A program made the translations under genes and the position numbers. The notes beneath the pieces are model-generated. The model saw nothing but the letters and a program-made list of their open reading frames with translations. It ran no database searches and was not told the DNA's origin. From an uncultured Phycisphaerae bacterium (GTDB lineage: Bacteria > Planctomycetota > Phycisphaerae > UBA1845 > Fen-1342), in contig CALGJV010000006.1 in NCBI GenBank assembly GCA_937928595.1, positions 62,001 to 126,000 on the forward strand: DNA of 64,000 nt. Direction: 5' to 3'. Positions 17,173 through 25,033 of this stretch are shown here, piece by piece. Within the stretch, counting starts at the first letter, position 1; every line of letters starts with the position of its first letter.

Positions 17173-18639
17173 ATGCTCAAGCAGCACAGCCAGTTCGCGC
17201 TTGCCCTGCTGGTCGCGGCCGACGCGCTCGCCGTGTCCGCGGCCTGGCTGGCGAGTTATTGGCTGCGCTTCGCCCTCCTGCCCGTGGACGAGGCGAAGGG
17301 CGTCCCGGGGCTCGGCGACCAGTTCCTGCCCATGCTGCCGCTGGTCGTGCTCGGGCACCTGCTGGTGTTCCAGCGGCTGCGGCTGTACCGGCCGCGGCGC
17401 AGCGACAGCCTGTGGCGCGAGCTGCGGGCCACGTTCAAGGCGTTCGTGGTCGCCGTGGTGGTGGTCGTGCTGATCGACTACGCCCTGCCCCAGACCAACA
17501 AGATTTCGCGCAAATTCATCGCCACCTACGCGGTGGTCGGCTCGGTCTGTTTCACGATCTTTCGACTCAGCGTGCGGGCGCTGCTCCGCGCCCTGCGGCG
17601 GCGCGGCTGGAACCGCCGGTACGCCGCCATCATCGGCAGCGGGCGGGCCGGGCAGCGCCTGCTGACCGCGCTGCGCCGCAACGGCTGGACCGGCATCCAC
17701 GTCGTCTACTTCGTCGACGACGTTGCGCCGGACACCGAGGCGACCGTGCGCGACGTGCCCGTGCTGGGGCCGCTGTCCGACCTGCGGAACATCGTCGAGC
17801 ACCACCCCGTCGACGCGCTCTTCGTCGCGCTGCCGCGCCGCGCCGCCCACCGCCTCGACGAGGTGCTCGCCGCCGTCGACCTCTCGACCGCCGACGTGCG
17901 CATCGTGCCGCCCGTCAACCCGGCCATCGCCCTCCGTCCGGAGGTCACCACGCTCGACGGCGTGCCGATCGTGTCCGTACGGCAGTCGCCGCTGTACGGC
18001 TCCAACGCGCTGCTGAAACGCGCCTTCGACCTGGTCGTCGGCGGGCTGTTCCTGCTCGTGGCGGCGCTGCCGATGGCCGTCATCGCGCTGCTGATCCGGC
18101 GCGATTCACCGGGCCCCGTGCTGTACCGCCAGCGCCGCATGGGACTGGACGGCCGCGAGTTCGACCTGCTCAAGTTCCGGACGATGCGGACCGACGCCGA
18201 GTCCAACGGACCCGTGTGGTCGCAGGTCGACGACCCCCGCCGCACGCGCATCGGGGCCTGGCTGCGGCGCACCAGCCTGGACGAACTGCCGAACCTGTTC
18301 AACGTCCTGCGCGGGGAGATGTCGCTCGTCGGACCGCGGCCGGAGCGCCCGGAGTTCATCGCGCAGTTCAAGCACCAGATTCCGCAGTACATGCTCCGGC
18401 ACAAGATGAAAGCGGGCATGACCGGCTATGCCCAGATCCGCGGGTGGCGCGGGGCGACCTCACTGCGGAAGCGCATTCAGCACGACGTGTACTACATCCG
18501 CAACTGGAGCCTCGCGCTCGACATCCGCATTCTGGTCCAGACCCTGCTCACCGTCTGGTTCAGCCGGCACGAGGAGAGCCTGCCCCCCGCAACGAAGAGC
18601 AAGGCGCCGAAACCCGGCGTCATCATCCCGCGCCCCTGA
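17173..18639 (+). CDS. Polyprenyl-phosphate sugar-1-phosphate transferase (exopolysaccharide initiating, WcaJ-like)
   Basis: Membrane enzyme that puts the first sugar phosphate on undecaprenyl phosphate for exopolysaccharide or O-antigen synthesis. It has 488 residues: N-terminal membrane helices, a CoA-binding/NAD-like domain beginning YAAIIGSGRAGQRLL, then the catalytic bacterial sugar-transferase domain starting LKRAFDLVVGGLFLLV. Family motifs are present: LYRQRRMGLDGREFDLLKFRTMR, SLDELPNLFNVLRGEMSLVGPRPE and the late DVYYIRNWSLALDIRIL. No other polysaccharide gene adjoins it. The ATG at 17173 lacks an obvious ribosome site. Confidence 0.92.
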   Translation: MLKQHSQFALALLVAADALAVSAAWLASYWLRFALLPVDEAKGVPGLGDQFLPMLPLVVLGHLLVFQRLRLYRPRRSDSLWRELRATFKAFVVAVVVVVLIDYALPQTNKISRKFIATYAVVGSVCFTIFRLSVRALLRALRRRGWNRRYAAIIGSGRAGQRLLTALRRNGWTGIHVVYFVDDVAPDTEATVRDVPVLGPLSDLRNIVEHHPVDALFVALPRRAAHRLDEVLAAVDLSTADVRIVPPVNPAIALRPEVTTLDGVPIVSVRQSPLYGSNALLKRAFDLVVGGLFLLVAALPMAVIALLIRRDSPGPVLYRQRRMGLDGREFDLLKFRTMRTDAESNGPVWSQVDDPRRTRIGAWLRRTSLDELPNLFNVLRGEMSLVGPRPERPEFIAQFKHQIPQYMLRHKMKAGMTGYAQIRGWRGATSLRKRIQHDVYYIRNWSLALDIRILVQTLLTVWFSRHEESLPPATKSKAPKPGVIIPRP

Positions 18640-18679
18640 GCGCCCCCTTCGTGCCTCCAGGCCTTCTGTCCCCGGCCCC

Positions 18680-19630
18680 TCACGCCGTCCGCAGCGTCCG
18701 CACGTGCTCCGGCACGCAGCGCGCCAGCACCTCCGGGTTGTACCCGCCCTCGAGAATGCTGACCACGCGGCCCTGCGCGTGCCGCTCCGCCAGCTCGCAG
18801 ACGAGTTCGGTCATCCACACAAAGATCTCGTCGCTGTACGCCAGGTTGCCGAGCGGATCATCGCGGTGGGCATCGAAGCCGGCGCTGAGGAGGATCATCT
18901 GCGGCGCGAACCGTCCCACCGCCGGGACGACGCGCGACTTGAACGCCTCGCGAACATCGTCGTCGCCCGCACCCGGGTCCAGCGGGATGTTCATCGTGTA
19001 CCCCTGACCCTTCCCGATGCCGGTCTCGGTCTCGAAGCCCGTGCCGGGGTACAGGTAGGCCGGATGCCCGTGCAGGCTGATCACCAGCACCCCCGGGTCG
19101 GCCAGAAACGTGTTCTGCGTGCCGTTGCAATGGTGCACGTCGAAATCCAGCACCAGCAGCCGATCTAGCTTGAACTCCGATTTCAGGACCATGGCCGCCA
19201 GTGCCACGTTGTTCAGCAGGCAGAAGCCCATCGAGCGGTCGGCCTCGGCGTGGTGCCCCGGCGGCCGGACCGCGCAAAAAGCGCGCCTCAGGTCCCCCCG
19301 GGCCACGCGCCGGGCGGCCTCCATGACCCCCCCCGCCGCCAGCCGCGCGATGTCATAGCTCTCCGGGCAGATCGCGCTGTCCGGCACATCGATGTATGGA
19401 TACCCCTGGCGACACGCCGCATCCAGCCGGGTCAAGTAATCGTGCGTGTGCACGGACTGCAACAGCGTGTCCGGCGGAACGGCCGCCGGGAGCGCGACGC
19501 ACTCCTCGAGCAGCCCGGTTGCCCCGAGCGCCTCCTCAATGACCTTCAGCCGGTTCGGGGACTCAGGATGTCCGGGACCGGTCGCGTGACGCCGAAACCG
19601 TTCGTCGAGCAGGATTCCGGTGGGGTGCAT
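18680..19630 (-). CDS. Histone-deacetylase-family amidohydrolase
   Basis: 316-residue zinc hydrolase of the HDAC/AcuC/polyamine-deacetylase superfamily. Diagnostic blocks are FCAVRPPGHHAEAD with the catalytic His pair, LLVLDFDVHHCNGTQ with the zinc Asp and His, ILLSAGFDAHRDDPLG with the second zinc Asp, and the C-terminal VSILEGGYNPEVLARC with the glycine-rich loop. Bacterial members deacetylate polyamines or acetyl-lysine on enzymes; the substrate here is unknown. The family starts near HPTGILLDERFRRH, which supports the ATG at 19630. A promoter-like sequence sits so close to this ATG that the mRNA may be leaderless. Confidence 0.92.
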   Translation of the reverse strand: MHPTGILLDERFRRHATGPGHPESPNRLKVIEEALGATGLLEECVALPAAVPPDTLLQSVHTHDYLTRLDAACRQGYPYIDVPDSAICPESYDIARLAAGGVMEAARRVARGDLRRAFCAVRPPGHHAEADRSMGFCLLNNVALAAMVLKSEFKLDRLLVLDFDVHHCNGTQNTFLADPGVLVISLHGHPAYLYPGTGFETETGIGKGQGYTMNIPLDPGAGDDDVREAFKSRVVPAVGRFAPQMILLSAGFDAHRDDPLGNLAYSDEIFVWMTELVCELAERHAQGRVVSILEGGYNPEVLARCVPEHVRTLRTA

Positions 19631-19636
19631 GCCGAT

Positions 19637-19665
19637 AGTGTAACGTGAGTCGCCGCCCGGGTCAG
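19637..19665 (-). promoter_or_regulatory. Promoter candidate for the HDAC-family gene, possibly leaderless
   Basis: Minus strand CTGACC (19665-19660), 17-base spacer, TACACT (19642-19637). The -10 element ends six bases before the ATG at 19630, so transcription would begin at or next to the start codon. Confidence 0.4.
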
Positions 19666-19791
19666 GCAACCCGGCGCGGGCATCTCCACGGCTTCAGCGC
19701 CGACCGCCCCGCGGTTGTCGCGAGAAGCGAGACTCTGCCAAACCCCGGCGGCCGGCGCGGACACCGGCCTGCCTGACTGGAGGACGAGCAC

Positions 19792-20376
19792 ATGCGTCTT
19801 GGGACACGGATCGCACTGGTGTTGACGTCGGCCGCGCTGCTGTGGGGCTGCGCCCGGCAGGACCAGAAGGTCACTTCGGATCAGCGGAATCAACCGCAGA
19901 CGGCGCAGCAGAAGCAGATTTACGCCCAGTTGGCGAGCGCCACCGCCGAACTGAGTGCGTCGCGCAAGGAGCTGGCGGCGAGCATCACTGAGATGGCCCG
20001 GACCCGCCAGGCCCTCGAAGGCAGCATCCGACGGCTGGCCCAGAATGACGTTCGCCGCGAGATGCTCGACAAGGCGCTGGCCGGCGCCAGGGCGGATCTC
20101 GCGGCCGGCCGCAAGACTGACGCGGAAGTAAAGGCCCAGCTCGCCGAGCACATCAAGCGTATGGCCCGCGCGACCGCACGCCAGGAGACGCTCGACAAGA
20201 CCATGCGGCAGAGCGTGGCCCGGGCCTCGCAGCCGCAGGCCAACCCGGCCCAGGTCCGCGCCCTCGCGCAGCGCGTCGCGTCGCTCCGTCAGCAGGTAAC
20301 GACGCTCATGACGGAGCTGGCCTCGAGCCAGACGACGGCCCGCGGCAATCAGCAACCGGCCCGCAAGGGCGTCTGA
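19792..20376 (+). CDS. Coiled-coil lipoprotein, unknown function
   Basis: 194 residues; ATG at 19792 follows GGAGGA. The N-terminus is a lipoprotein signal with LLWGC placing the lipidated Cys at residue 20. The rest is Ala/Gln/Arg/Lys-rich with heptad-like leucines and a recurring pattern (ASITEMARTRQALEGSIRR, EHIKRMARATARQETLDK), predicted to be a long helix or coiled coil. It may be a periplasmic structural lipoprotein; I recognise no family. A 10-bp hairpin starts directly after the stop codon. Confidence 0.75.
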   Translation: MRLGTRIALVLTSAALLWGCARQDQKVTSDQRNQPQTAQQKQIYAQLASATAELSASRKELAASITEMARTRQALEGSIRRLAQNDVRREMLDKALAGARADLAAGRKTDAEVKAQLAEHIKRMARATARQETLDKTMRQSVARASQPQANPAQVRALAQRVASLRQQVTTLMTELASSQTTARGNQQPARKGV

Positions 20377-20428
20377 GCGCCGGTGCAGCGACCTCGACTT
20401 CGCAGCCCCCGCCGCGGCGCACCGGCGC
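20377..20428 (+). terminator. Hairpin terminator candidate after the lipoprotein gene
   Basis: GCGCCGGTGC (20377-20386) pairs perfectly with GCACCGGCGC (20419-20428) around a 32-base loop, beginning at the first base after the stop codon. No T-run. Confidence 0.4.
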
Positions 20429-20649
20429 GCAGGGGGGCTGTGTGCTTCCTTGCCCGAAGGCGTCGCGGCGCGGGCCGGCGACGGCGACTGCCGCCGCACT
20501 CAGCCCCGCTCGCCGGGCGCGCCCGGCCGAACCGCACGCCATGGACCGGCCGCCGTGAATCGGACGATCCCCGCCGCGCGAGAAGTCAGCCTCTTGACCG
20601 CTCGGGGCCCCGCGCGCCATACTCCCTGACTGGCGGCTGCGACCGCGTT

Positions 20650-20723
20650 GGGCGTTTAGCTCAGTTGGCTAGAGCGCATCCTTCACACGGATGAGGTCAC
20701 AGGTTCGAGTCCTGTAACGCCCA
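20650..20723 (+). tRNA. tRNA-Val (anticodon CAC)
   Basis: Complete cloverleaf of 74 bases. The acceptor stem GGGCGTT pairs with AACGCCC, and the D arm is GCTCAGTTGGCTAGAGC. The anticodon stem CATCC/GGATG encloses the loop TTCACAC, giving anticodon CAC for codon GTG. The T arm ACAGG-TTCGAGT-CCTGT is normal. Discriminator base A at 20723. CCA is not encoded. Confidence 0.97.
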
Positions 20724-20972
20724 CTCGCCCATCGGTTCGTCTCGCCCTCCGCGGATCACCAGGCGCACTACTGACCAGGGATTCGGCGGCGGCGCGGCCG
20801 CCGGCAAGGTTCCGCGGCGCACGGTCCGGAGCCGAGTGCGCCTCGATCCCTGCCGGTACCGGTCACGGCGTGGCCCGCTCGGTGCGGCGTGAGGGCGACG
20901 CTTGCGTCGAACCCCAACCCTCGTCCATAATGCCGCCCGCTTGGGCGGAGTCGTTCACTTCGAGGAGACGCT

Positions 20973-21095
20973 ATGTTCACGTCCACGTTCAACTCGCTGT
21001 TCAACCCGGTGTACCTGATCGTCATGCTGCTGATCTTCGTACTCGGGCCGACACTCGGGTTCGACATCACCGGCCTGTTCCCGACGGTCAACTGA
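20973..21095 (+). CDS. 40-residue single-helix membrane peptide
   Basis: Short ORF with a very good ribosome site, GAGGAGA, seven bases before the ATG at 20973. The peptide begins MFTSTFNSLFNPVYLIVMLL and continues IFVLGPTLGFDITGLFPTVN, so it is one hydrophobic helix (about residues 12-27) with a Phe-rich N-terminus. Base composition is lower in GC than surrounding sequence. It is too short for routine gene calling. No family recognised. It lies 249 bases after tRNA-Val, in its own unit. Confidence 0.6.
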   Translation: MFTSTFNSLFNPVYLIVMLLIFVLGPTLGFDITGLFPTVN

Positions 21096-21612
21096 CGTCC
21101 GCAGCGGCGGCGTCACCTGACAACTGACGAGCCCCACCGGACTCCTTCAGCGCCGGCGCGAGGGACGGTTGCCGGCCAGCGTTGTGGGGGCCCCGTCCGC
21201 CCCCTAGCGAACCGCGCCGCCACCTTATGAACAGGCGGTCACCCTTGGTCCCTTGACAGCCGCCGGAAACGGCGTGTCGAGGCCGACGGAGATCGTTCCC
21301 GCGCAGCTTGCCGCCCGAGGCCGATGACGGCCACGGCGGGGGCAAGCCCACACAGCCCCGCGACCCCGCTGCCGATTCGCGCGTCAGGCGACAGGTTCCG
21401 GCACGCGCAACCTGAGCGTGATGTCGCCTAGCAATCCCGCCCGCCAGTGCAAGGATCAGGCGTGCGGCGGTGCAGCGAACGCGGCCGGACCACGCCGGGT
21501 CGCCGGCCCGCAGTGAACCCCCGTGAGCGTAAGACGAAGCGGGGCGCGCGGCAGGCCGCGCGGCAGCCAGACTGCATGATCCATCCGCCGCAAACGGTTC
21601 CGCTTCAAACGC
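21096..21612. other. Intergenic region, no gene recognised
   Basis: 517 bases between the 40-residue peptide gene and the VOC gene. It holds a short GC hairpin at 21545-21562 (CGCGCGG/CCGCGCG, four-base loop), which could end the minus-strand VOC transcript. Possible frames on both strands are Arg/Gly-rich and look non-coding. I see no tRNA or known structured RNA. Confidence 0.4.
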
Positions 21613-22074
21613 CTACGGCCTCCACGCCGCCGCGCGGCGCTCGCACTCTTCGGGCGAGACGTCCTCGATGCGCGTCGCCAAGCTCCATACGTGCCCCTGC
21701 ATGTCGAGCACCTTGGCGAAGCGGTCGCCCCAAAACATGTTCTGCGGGGGCATGAGCGCGGAGCAGCCGGCGTCCAGCGCCCGCTGAAACGCGCGGTCGA
21801 CGTCCGTCACGTACACGTGCAGCCCGCCGGTCACGTGCTGGGCCACGGGGGACTTCATGCCCTGCGCCGGCCACCCGCCGCCCAGCATGAAGATCGAGTC
21901 GCCGATCTTCAGCTCGGCGTGCATCACCGCCCCGCTCGGCATCCGGAGGCACAGGACCTCCTCGGCCCCGAAAGCGTGTTTGTAAAGCGTGATGGCTGCG
22001 TCGGCATCGCGGCCGACGAGCGACGGCGTAATCGTGTGGAATCCCGGCGGAATCGGCGGCAAGTTGCTGCCCAT
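21613..22074 (-). CDS. VOC-superfamily (glyoxalase/PhnB-like) protein
   Basis: 153 residues. The ATG at 22074 follows AAGGGAG. The sequence matches the PhnB-like branch of the vicinal oxygen chelate fold: ITPSLVGRDADAAITLYKHAFGAEEV, then MPSGAVMHAELKIGDSIFMLGG, VYVTDVDRAFQRALDAGC and WGDRFAKVLDMQGHVWSLAT. Members are often single beta-alpha-beta-beta-beta pairs that bind a metal, but function varies (fosfomycin or bleomycin resistance-like, unknown enzymes), and I cannot assign one. No functional neighbour. Confidence 0.85.
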   Translation of the reverse strand: MGSNLPPIPPGFHTITPSLVGRDADAAITLYKHAFGAEEVLCLRMPSGAVMHAELKIGDSIFMLGGGWPAQGMKSPVAQHVTGGLHVYVTDVDRAFQRALDAGCSALMPPQNMFWGDRFAKVLDMQGHVWSLATRIEDVSPEECERRAAAWRP

Positions 22075-22289
22075 GCGTTCTCCCTTCGGCCCTGGGCTCC
22101 GGCTCGCCCGGCGCAGTGTCGATACCTTACAGAAACCGAACTTGTGTGTCAAGCCCCCAAGAACGCTCGTTCCGGCTGCCGCCGGCCGCTTCCCCGCGCG
22201 TCCAGCCCCGCCGGGCACGCGCACCACCGGCGCGCGGCCGCGGAACCCCGCGTGCCGCGCAAGTCCACTCCGCGGCGCAGCGCGAAGCG

Positions 22290-22338
22290 GCACAAAATAG
22301 CCCGCCCTCTCTCACCGCCGCGGGCGGTGGGAGAGGGC
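22290..22338 (-). terminator. Rho-independent terminator of the PEP-CTERM gene at 22374
   Basis: 16-bp stem with one G.T wobble, arms 22304-22319 and 22323-22338, loop GCG. Read on the minus strand it is followed by GGGCTATTTTGTG, so it has a short T-run. It begins 36 bases after the stop codon of the minus-strand gene. Confidence 0.75.
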
Positions 22339-22373
22339 GAACGAACGGATCAAGCTTCGCGCTGGTGCAGGGT

Positions 22374-23171
22374 CTAGCGACGACGCAGCGCGAGCAGCGC
22401 GAGCCCCGCCAGCAGGATGCTAGCCGGCTCGGGCACCACGCGCACCAGGAAGTCATCGTGGTAGCCCTTCCCCAAACGCGCCGCCGAGGTGATATAGTCG
22501 CTTCCCAGGTTCACGTTCCACGAACCGACGCCGCTGCCGTTCGCGTTCGCCAACGACACGGCCGCGAACGCGGTCGACCAGAGCAGGTTCTCAGCGCTGT
22601 CGTAGACGGCCGCACCGCCGTCGGTCCCGTCGTACGAGAGCACCACCTTGACCCAGTTGCCCACCAGCTGCGGGTCCGTGTACAGCGGCGGTGCATTGTA
22701 GGTCGAGGACCAGTTCTTGCCCGCACGCACCGCGCCCGCGCCGCTGATCGTGATGCCCAGCACCGTGCTGCCCAGCGTCCCCGTCCCACTGTTTACCGCG
22801 TAGACACCGTAAAGGCGATCCGGACCGGTGGTCGCGTCCACGTACAGCCAGGACGAGATCTCGAGCGGCGTGGCCGGGGTGATCGCACCGGCCTGCCCGT
22901 CGAAGGCATGCCGCACGCTGTAAAAGCTGGTCCACGTAACGCTGTTGTTCCAGAACAGGCTCTGCGAGCCGGTACGCGCGAACGAGTCGACGATCGATTG
23001 CGAAGTCCCGCTGGTCGAACCCGCGGCCCAGCCGTCCTGCCCAATGATCGAACCCGTTGCGAACGGCGGGTTCTCAAAGCCCGCGCTGTAGATGACCTGA
23101 GCACTAGCGGAAGCCGCGAGCAAGCTCGCCACAGCGCCCACAAGAATACGACGCAAAGTCTTCTCCATCAT
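22374..23171 (-). CDS. PEP-CTERM sorting-domain secreted protein
   Basis: 265 residues. The start is ATG 23171 (a second ATG follows at once) after GAGGAGGAGA. An N-terminal signal peptide MMEKTLRRILVGAVASLLAASASA is followed by a beta-rich body resembling a lectin/laminin-G-like jelly roll (YSAGFENPPFATGSIIGQDGW, SWLYVDATTGPDRLYGVYAV). The C-terminus is a complete PEP-CTERM signal: VPEPASILLAGLALLALRRR, the proline-glutamate-proline, a hydrophobic helix and Arg cluster. The EpsH/XrtA-type exosortase would process it at the membrane. Substrate or ligand unknown. It has a strong promoter and terminator of its own. Confidence 0.9.
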   Translation of the reverse strand: MMEKTLRRILVGAVASLLAASASAQVIYSAGFENPPFATGSIIGQDGWAAGSTSGTSQSIVDSFARTGSQSLFWNNSVTWTSFYSVRHAFDGQAGAITPATPLEISSWLYVDATTGPDRLYGVYAVNSGTGTLGSTVLGITISGAGAVRAGKNWSSTYNAPPLYTDPQLVGNWVKVVLSYDGTDGGAAVYDSAENLLWSTAFAAVSLANANGSGVGSWNVNLGSDYITSAARLGKGYHDDFLVRVVPEPASILLAGLALLALRRR

Positions 23172-23284
23172 CTGGTCTCCTCCTCGGGGGACTGCCAAAC
23201 CCCTCCAAAGTCACATGTTGCGCGCTCGCCCGCGAGCCAACGTAGCTCGTGTGTCAAATAAGCCCGCAACTCCTCCGTTGCCGC

Positions 23285-23313
23285 ATATTACCGTGCGCGC
23301 CGCAAAATAACAA
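23285..23313 (-). promoter_or_regulatory. Strong sigma70-type promoter for the PEP-CTERM gene
   Basis: Minus strand TTGTTA (23313-23308), exactly 17 bases, TAATAT (23290-23285). It is embedded in an AT-rich pocket (about 23280-23350) that stands out from the surrounding high GC. Predicted start near 23278 gives a leader of about 107 bases. Confidence 0.65.
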
Positions 23314-23434
23314 CCTTTTTTGATGAAGCTAACCATCCGATAAAATTCCCACGACTGCGCTCGCAACGCCGTCCTACGTCACACAAGCCCGCCCTTTCGC
23401 CCCCTGCCGCGGCTCTGAGTGCCCCCTCGTGGGG

Positions 23435-24856
23435 CTATCTGTCCGAGCGAGCCCGCCTCTGGGCGTGTTCCCGCAGCTCGCGCAGCGGGTCATCGCCCAG
23501 CGGCGGCCAGTCGTCCGTCACATGCGAGAACACGTCGTACGCAACAGCGACGCGGCCGTCCCGTTCGTCACGCCAAATCTCGACGATCCGACCTTCCTGC
23601 GGCCAGTCGATGCATGAGCCGGTTTCGATCTCCAGGTAGTTTCCGCGGTCGGTCACTCGGTGCCGGTGCGTGTGGCCGGCCAGGTGCAGCACGACCGCCG
23701 GGGAGGACCGTAGCACCGAACGGAACTCGGACGGACCGACCTCCGAGCCGCTCTCCGTCCGTAGCGTGTCGCTTGGATGATGCGTGGCCACGACCGCGAG
23801 CTCGCCCGCCTGCTCGGCTGACCGCAGTTCCCCTCGGAGAAAGCCGAGCTGCGCGCGGGTCAACGCACCCTCAGACTGAATCGCGCCGGCGACTACGCCC
23901 CGGGCCCGCGTCGTGTCCAGCACGATCAGCCGCCCGCCCGGCACGAGCGTCGCGCTGTACCATGCCGTCTCCCCGCCCGGCGGCAAGCCGTGCCCCGGCG
24001 GACCGCTGCAAGTCGTGGCCAGCGCTGCGGCGAGATCCCCACGCGTGACGTACGCCCGGCCCACATCCGCGGGCACTGCCACCGGCCGACTGAGCAGCGG
24101 CGGTGGTCCGGGCCGCGCGGGCGAGACCACGCCGTGCGCCCGGTCTCCGGTCGGATCAAGCACGACCGGCAGCCACAGGCCCGGCCGTTGCGGCAGCGGC
24201 AGCGGTGCAACCCGGCGTCCGTCCGCGGCGGTCAGGATCGGGAAGACACCCAGTGCGTACACGTCGTGGTTCCCGACGGCCACATACCACGGAATGGACG
24301 GCAGCGGCCCATGGCGGCCCTGCTCGTAGAGGCCCTGCGGCGCGAAAGCGGCGAACGGATCCAGTGCCGCCGGCGGCCGCGCCGCGGGCGGACGATCGTC
24401 CGGTCCCGACAGCGGCTGCACCCTCTCGCCGTCCATCACAGCCACGAACCACGCAAGCTCGTTGGTCTGCGCGTTGTCAACGAGGTCGCCGGTGAGAATG
24501 AGCGCGTCGATCGTGCGGCCGGCCGCGTGCATGCGATTGACCGTGCGGACAAGTCCGTCGAGCACCTGAGCGGTGTACGCTTCCTGCGGCCTCCAGGCCG
24601 GCGGCACGAATGCGTCGGCCCCGGTGAAGCGGGCCGGCGAGGCGACGTCGAGGATGTGAACGTCCGTGACGTGGGCCAGCCGCGCGACCAATCGGAACTC
24701 CCCGCCGGGCGCCGGCGCGACGCGGGCATCGCGCGGGTCGGCTCCGGCCGGATGCGCACCTTGCACCAGCGCCGTGACATCGAAGCCGCAGCCCCACCCC
24801 AGCAACACAGAAGCACTCAGCACCAGCGTTGAGGTGCGTAGTAAGCCGACCCACAT
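23435..24856 (-). CDS. Exported metallophosphoesterase
   Basis: 473 residues from the ATG at 24856, preceded by GGGAGA. The N-terminus is a signal-like hydrophobic segment (TSTLVLSASVLLGWGC). All calcineurin-like phosphoesterase motifs are visible in order: HVTDVHILD (D-x-H), ILTGDLVDNAQ (GD-x2-D), YVAVGNHDVYALG (GNHD), VVATHHPSD and LHLAGHTHRHR (GH-x-H). The protein is therefore a two-metal phosphoesterase, probably outside the cytoplasm. Substrate unknown. It lies downstream of nuoN on the same strand but is separated by 177 bases and is unlikely to be part of the complex. Confidence 0.85.
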   Translation of the reverse strand: MWVGLLRTSTLVLSASVLLGWGCGFDVTALVQGAHPAGADPRDARVAPAPGGEFRLVARLAHVTDVHILDVASPARFTGADAFVPPAWRPQEAYTAQVLDGLVRTVNRMHAAGRTIDALILTGDLVDNAQTNELAWFVAVMDGERVQPLSGPDDRPPAARPPAALDPFAAFAPQGLYEQGRHGPLPSIPWYVAVGNHDVYALGVFPILTAADGRRVAPLPLPQRPGLWLPVVLDPTGDRAHGVVSPARPGPPPLLSRPVAVPADVGRAYVTRGDLAAALATTCSGPPGHGLPPGGETAWYSATLVPGGRLIVLDTTRARGVVAGAIQSEGALTRAQLGFLRGELRSAEQAGELAVVATHHPSDTLRTESGSEVGPSEFRSVLRSSPAVVLHLAGHTHRHRVTDRGNYLEIETGSCIDWPQEGRIVEIWRDERDGRVAVAYDVFSHVTDDWPPLGDDPLRELREHAQRRARSDR

Positions 24857-25033
24857 GCACGTCTCCCGGTCCCCGCGCCGCCGGGCGCAGCGCCACTGGG
24901 AGAAGGATAGACGCGTCCGCCCCCCGTGTCTGCCGCCGACCCAAACGCCGGGCGTGCGCACCGGCCTCTGCTCGACCAAAGGCGAGTCGCCGCGCGGGGT
25001 GTCCGCCGCACGGCAACGATTCGCCCCCGGTCG

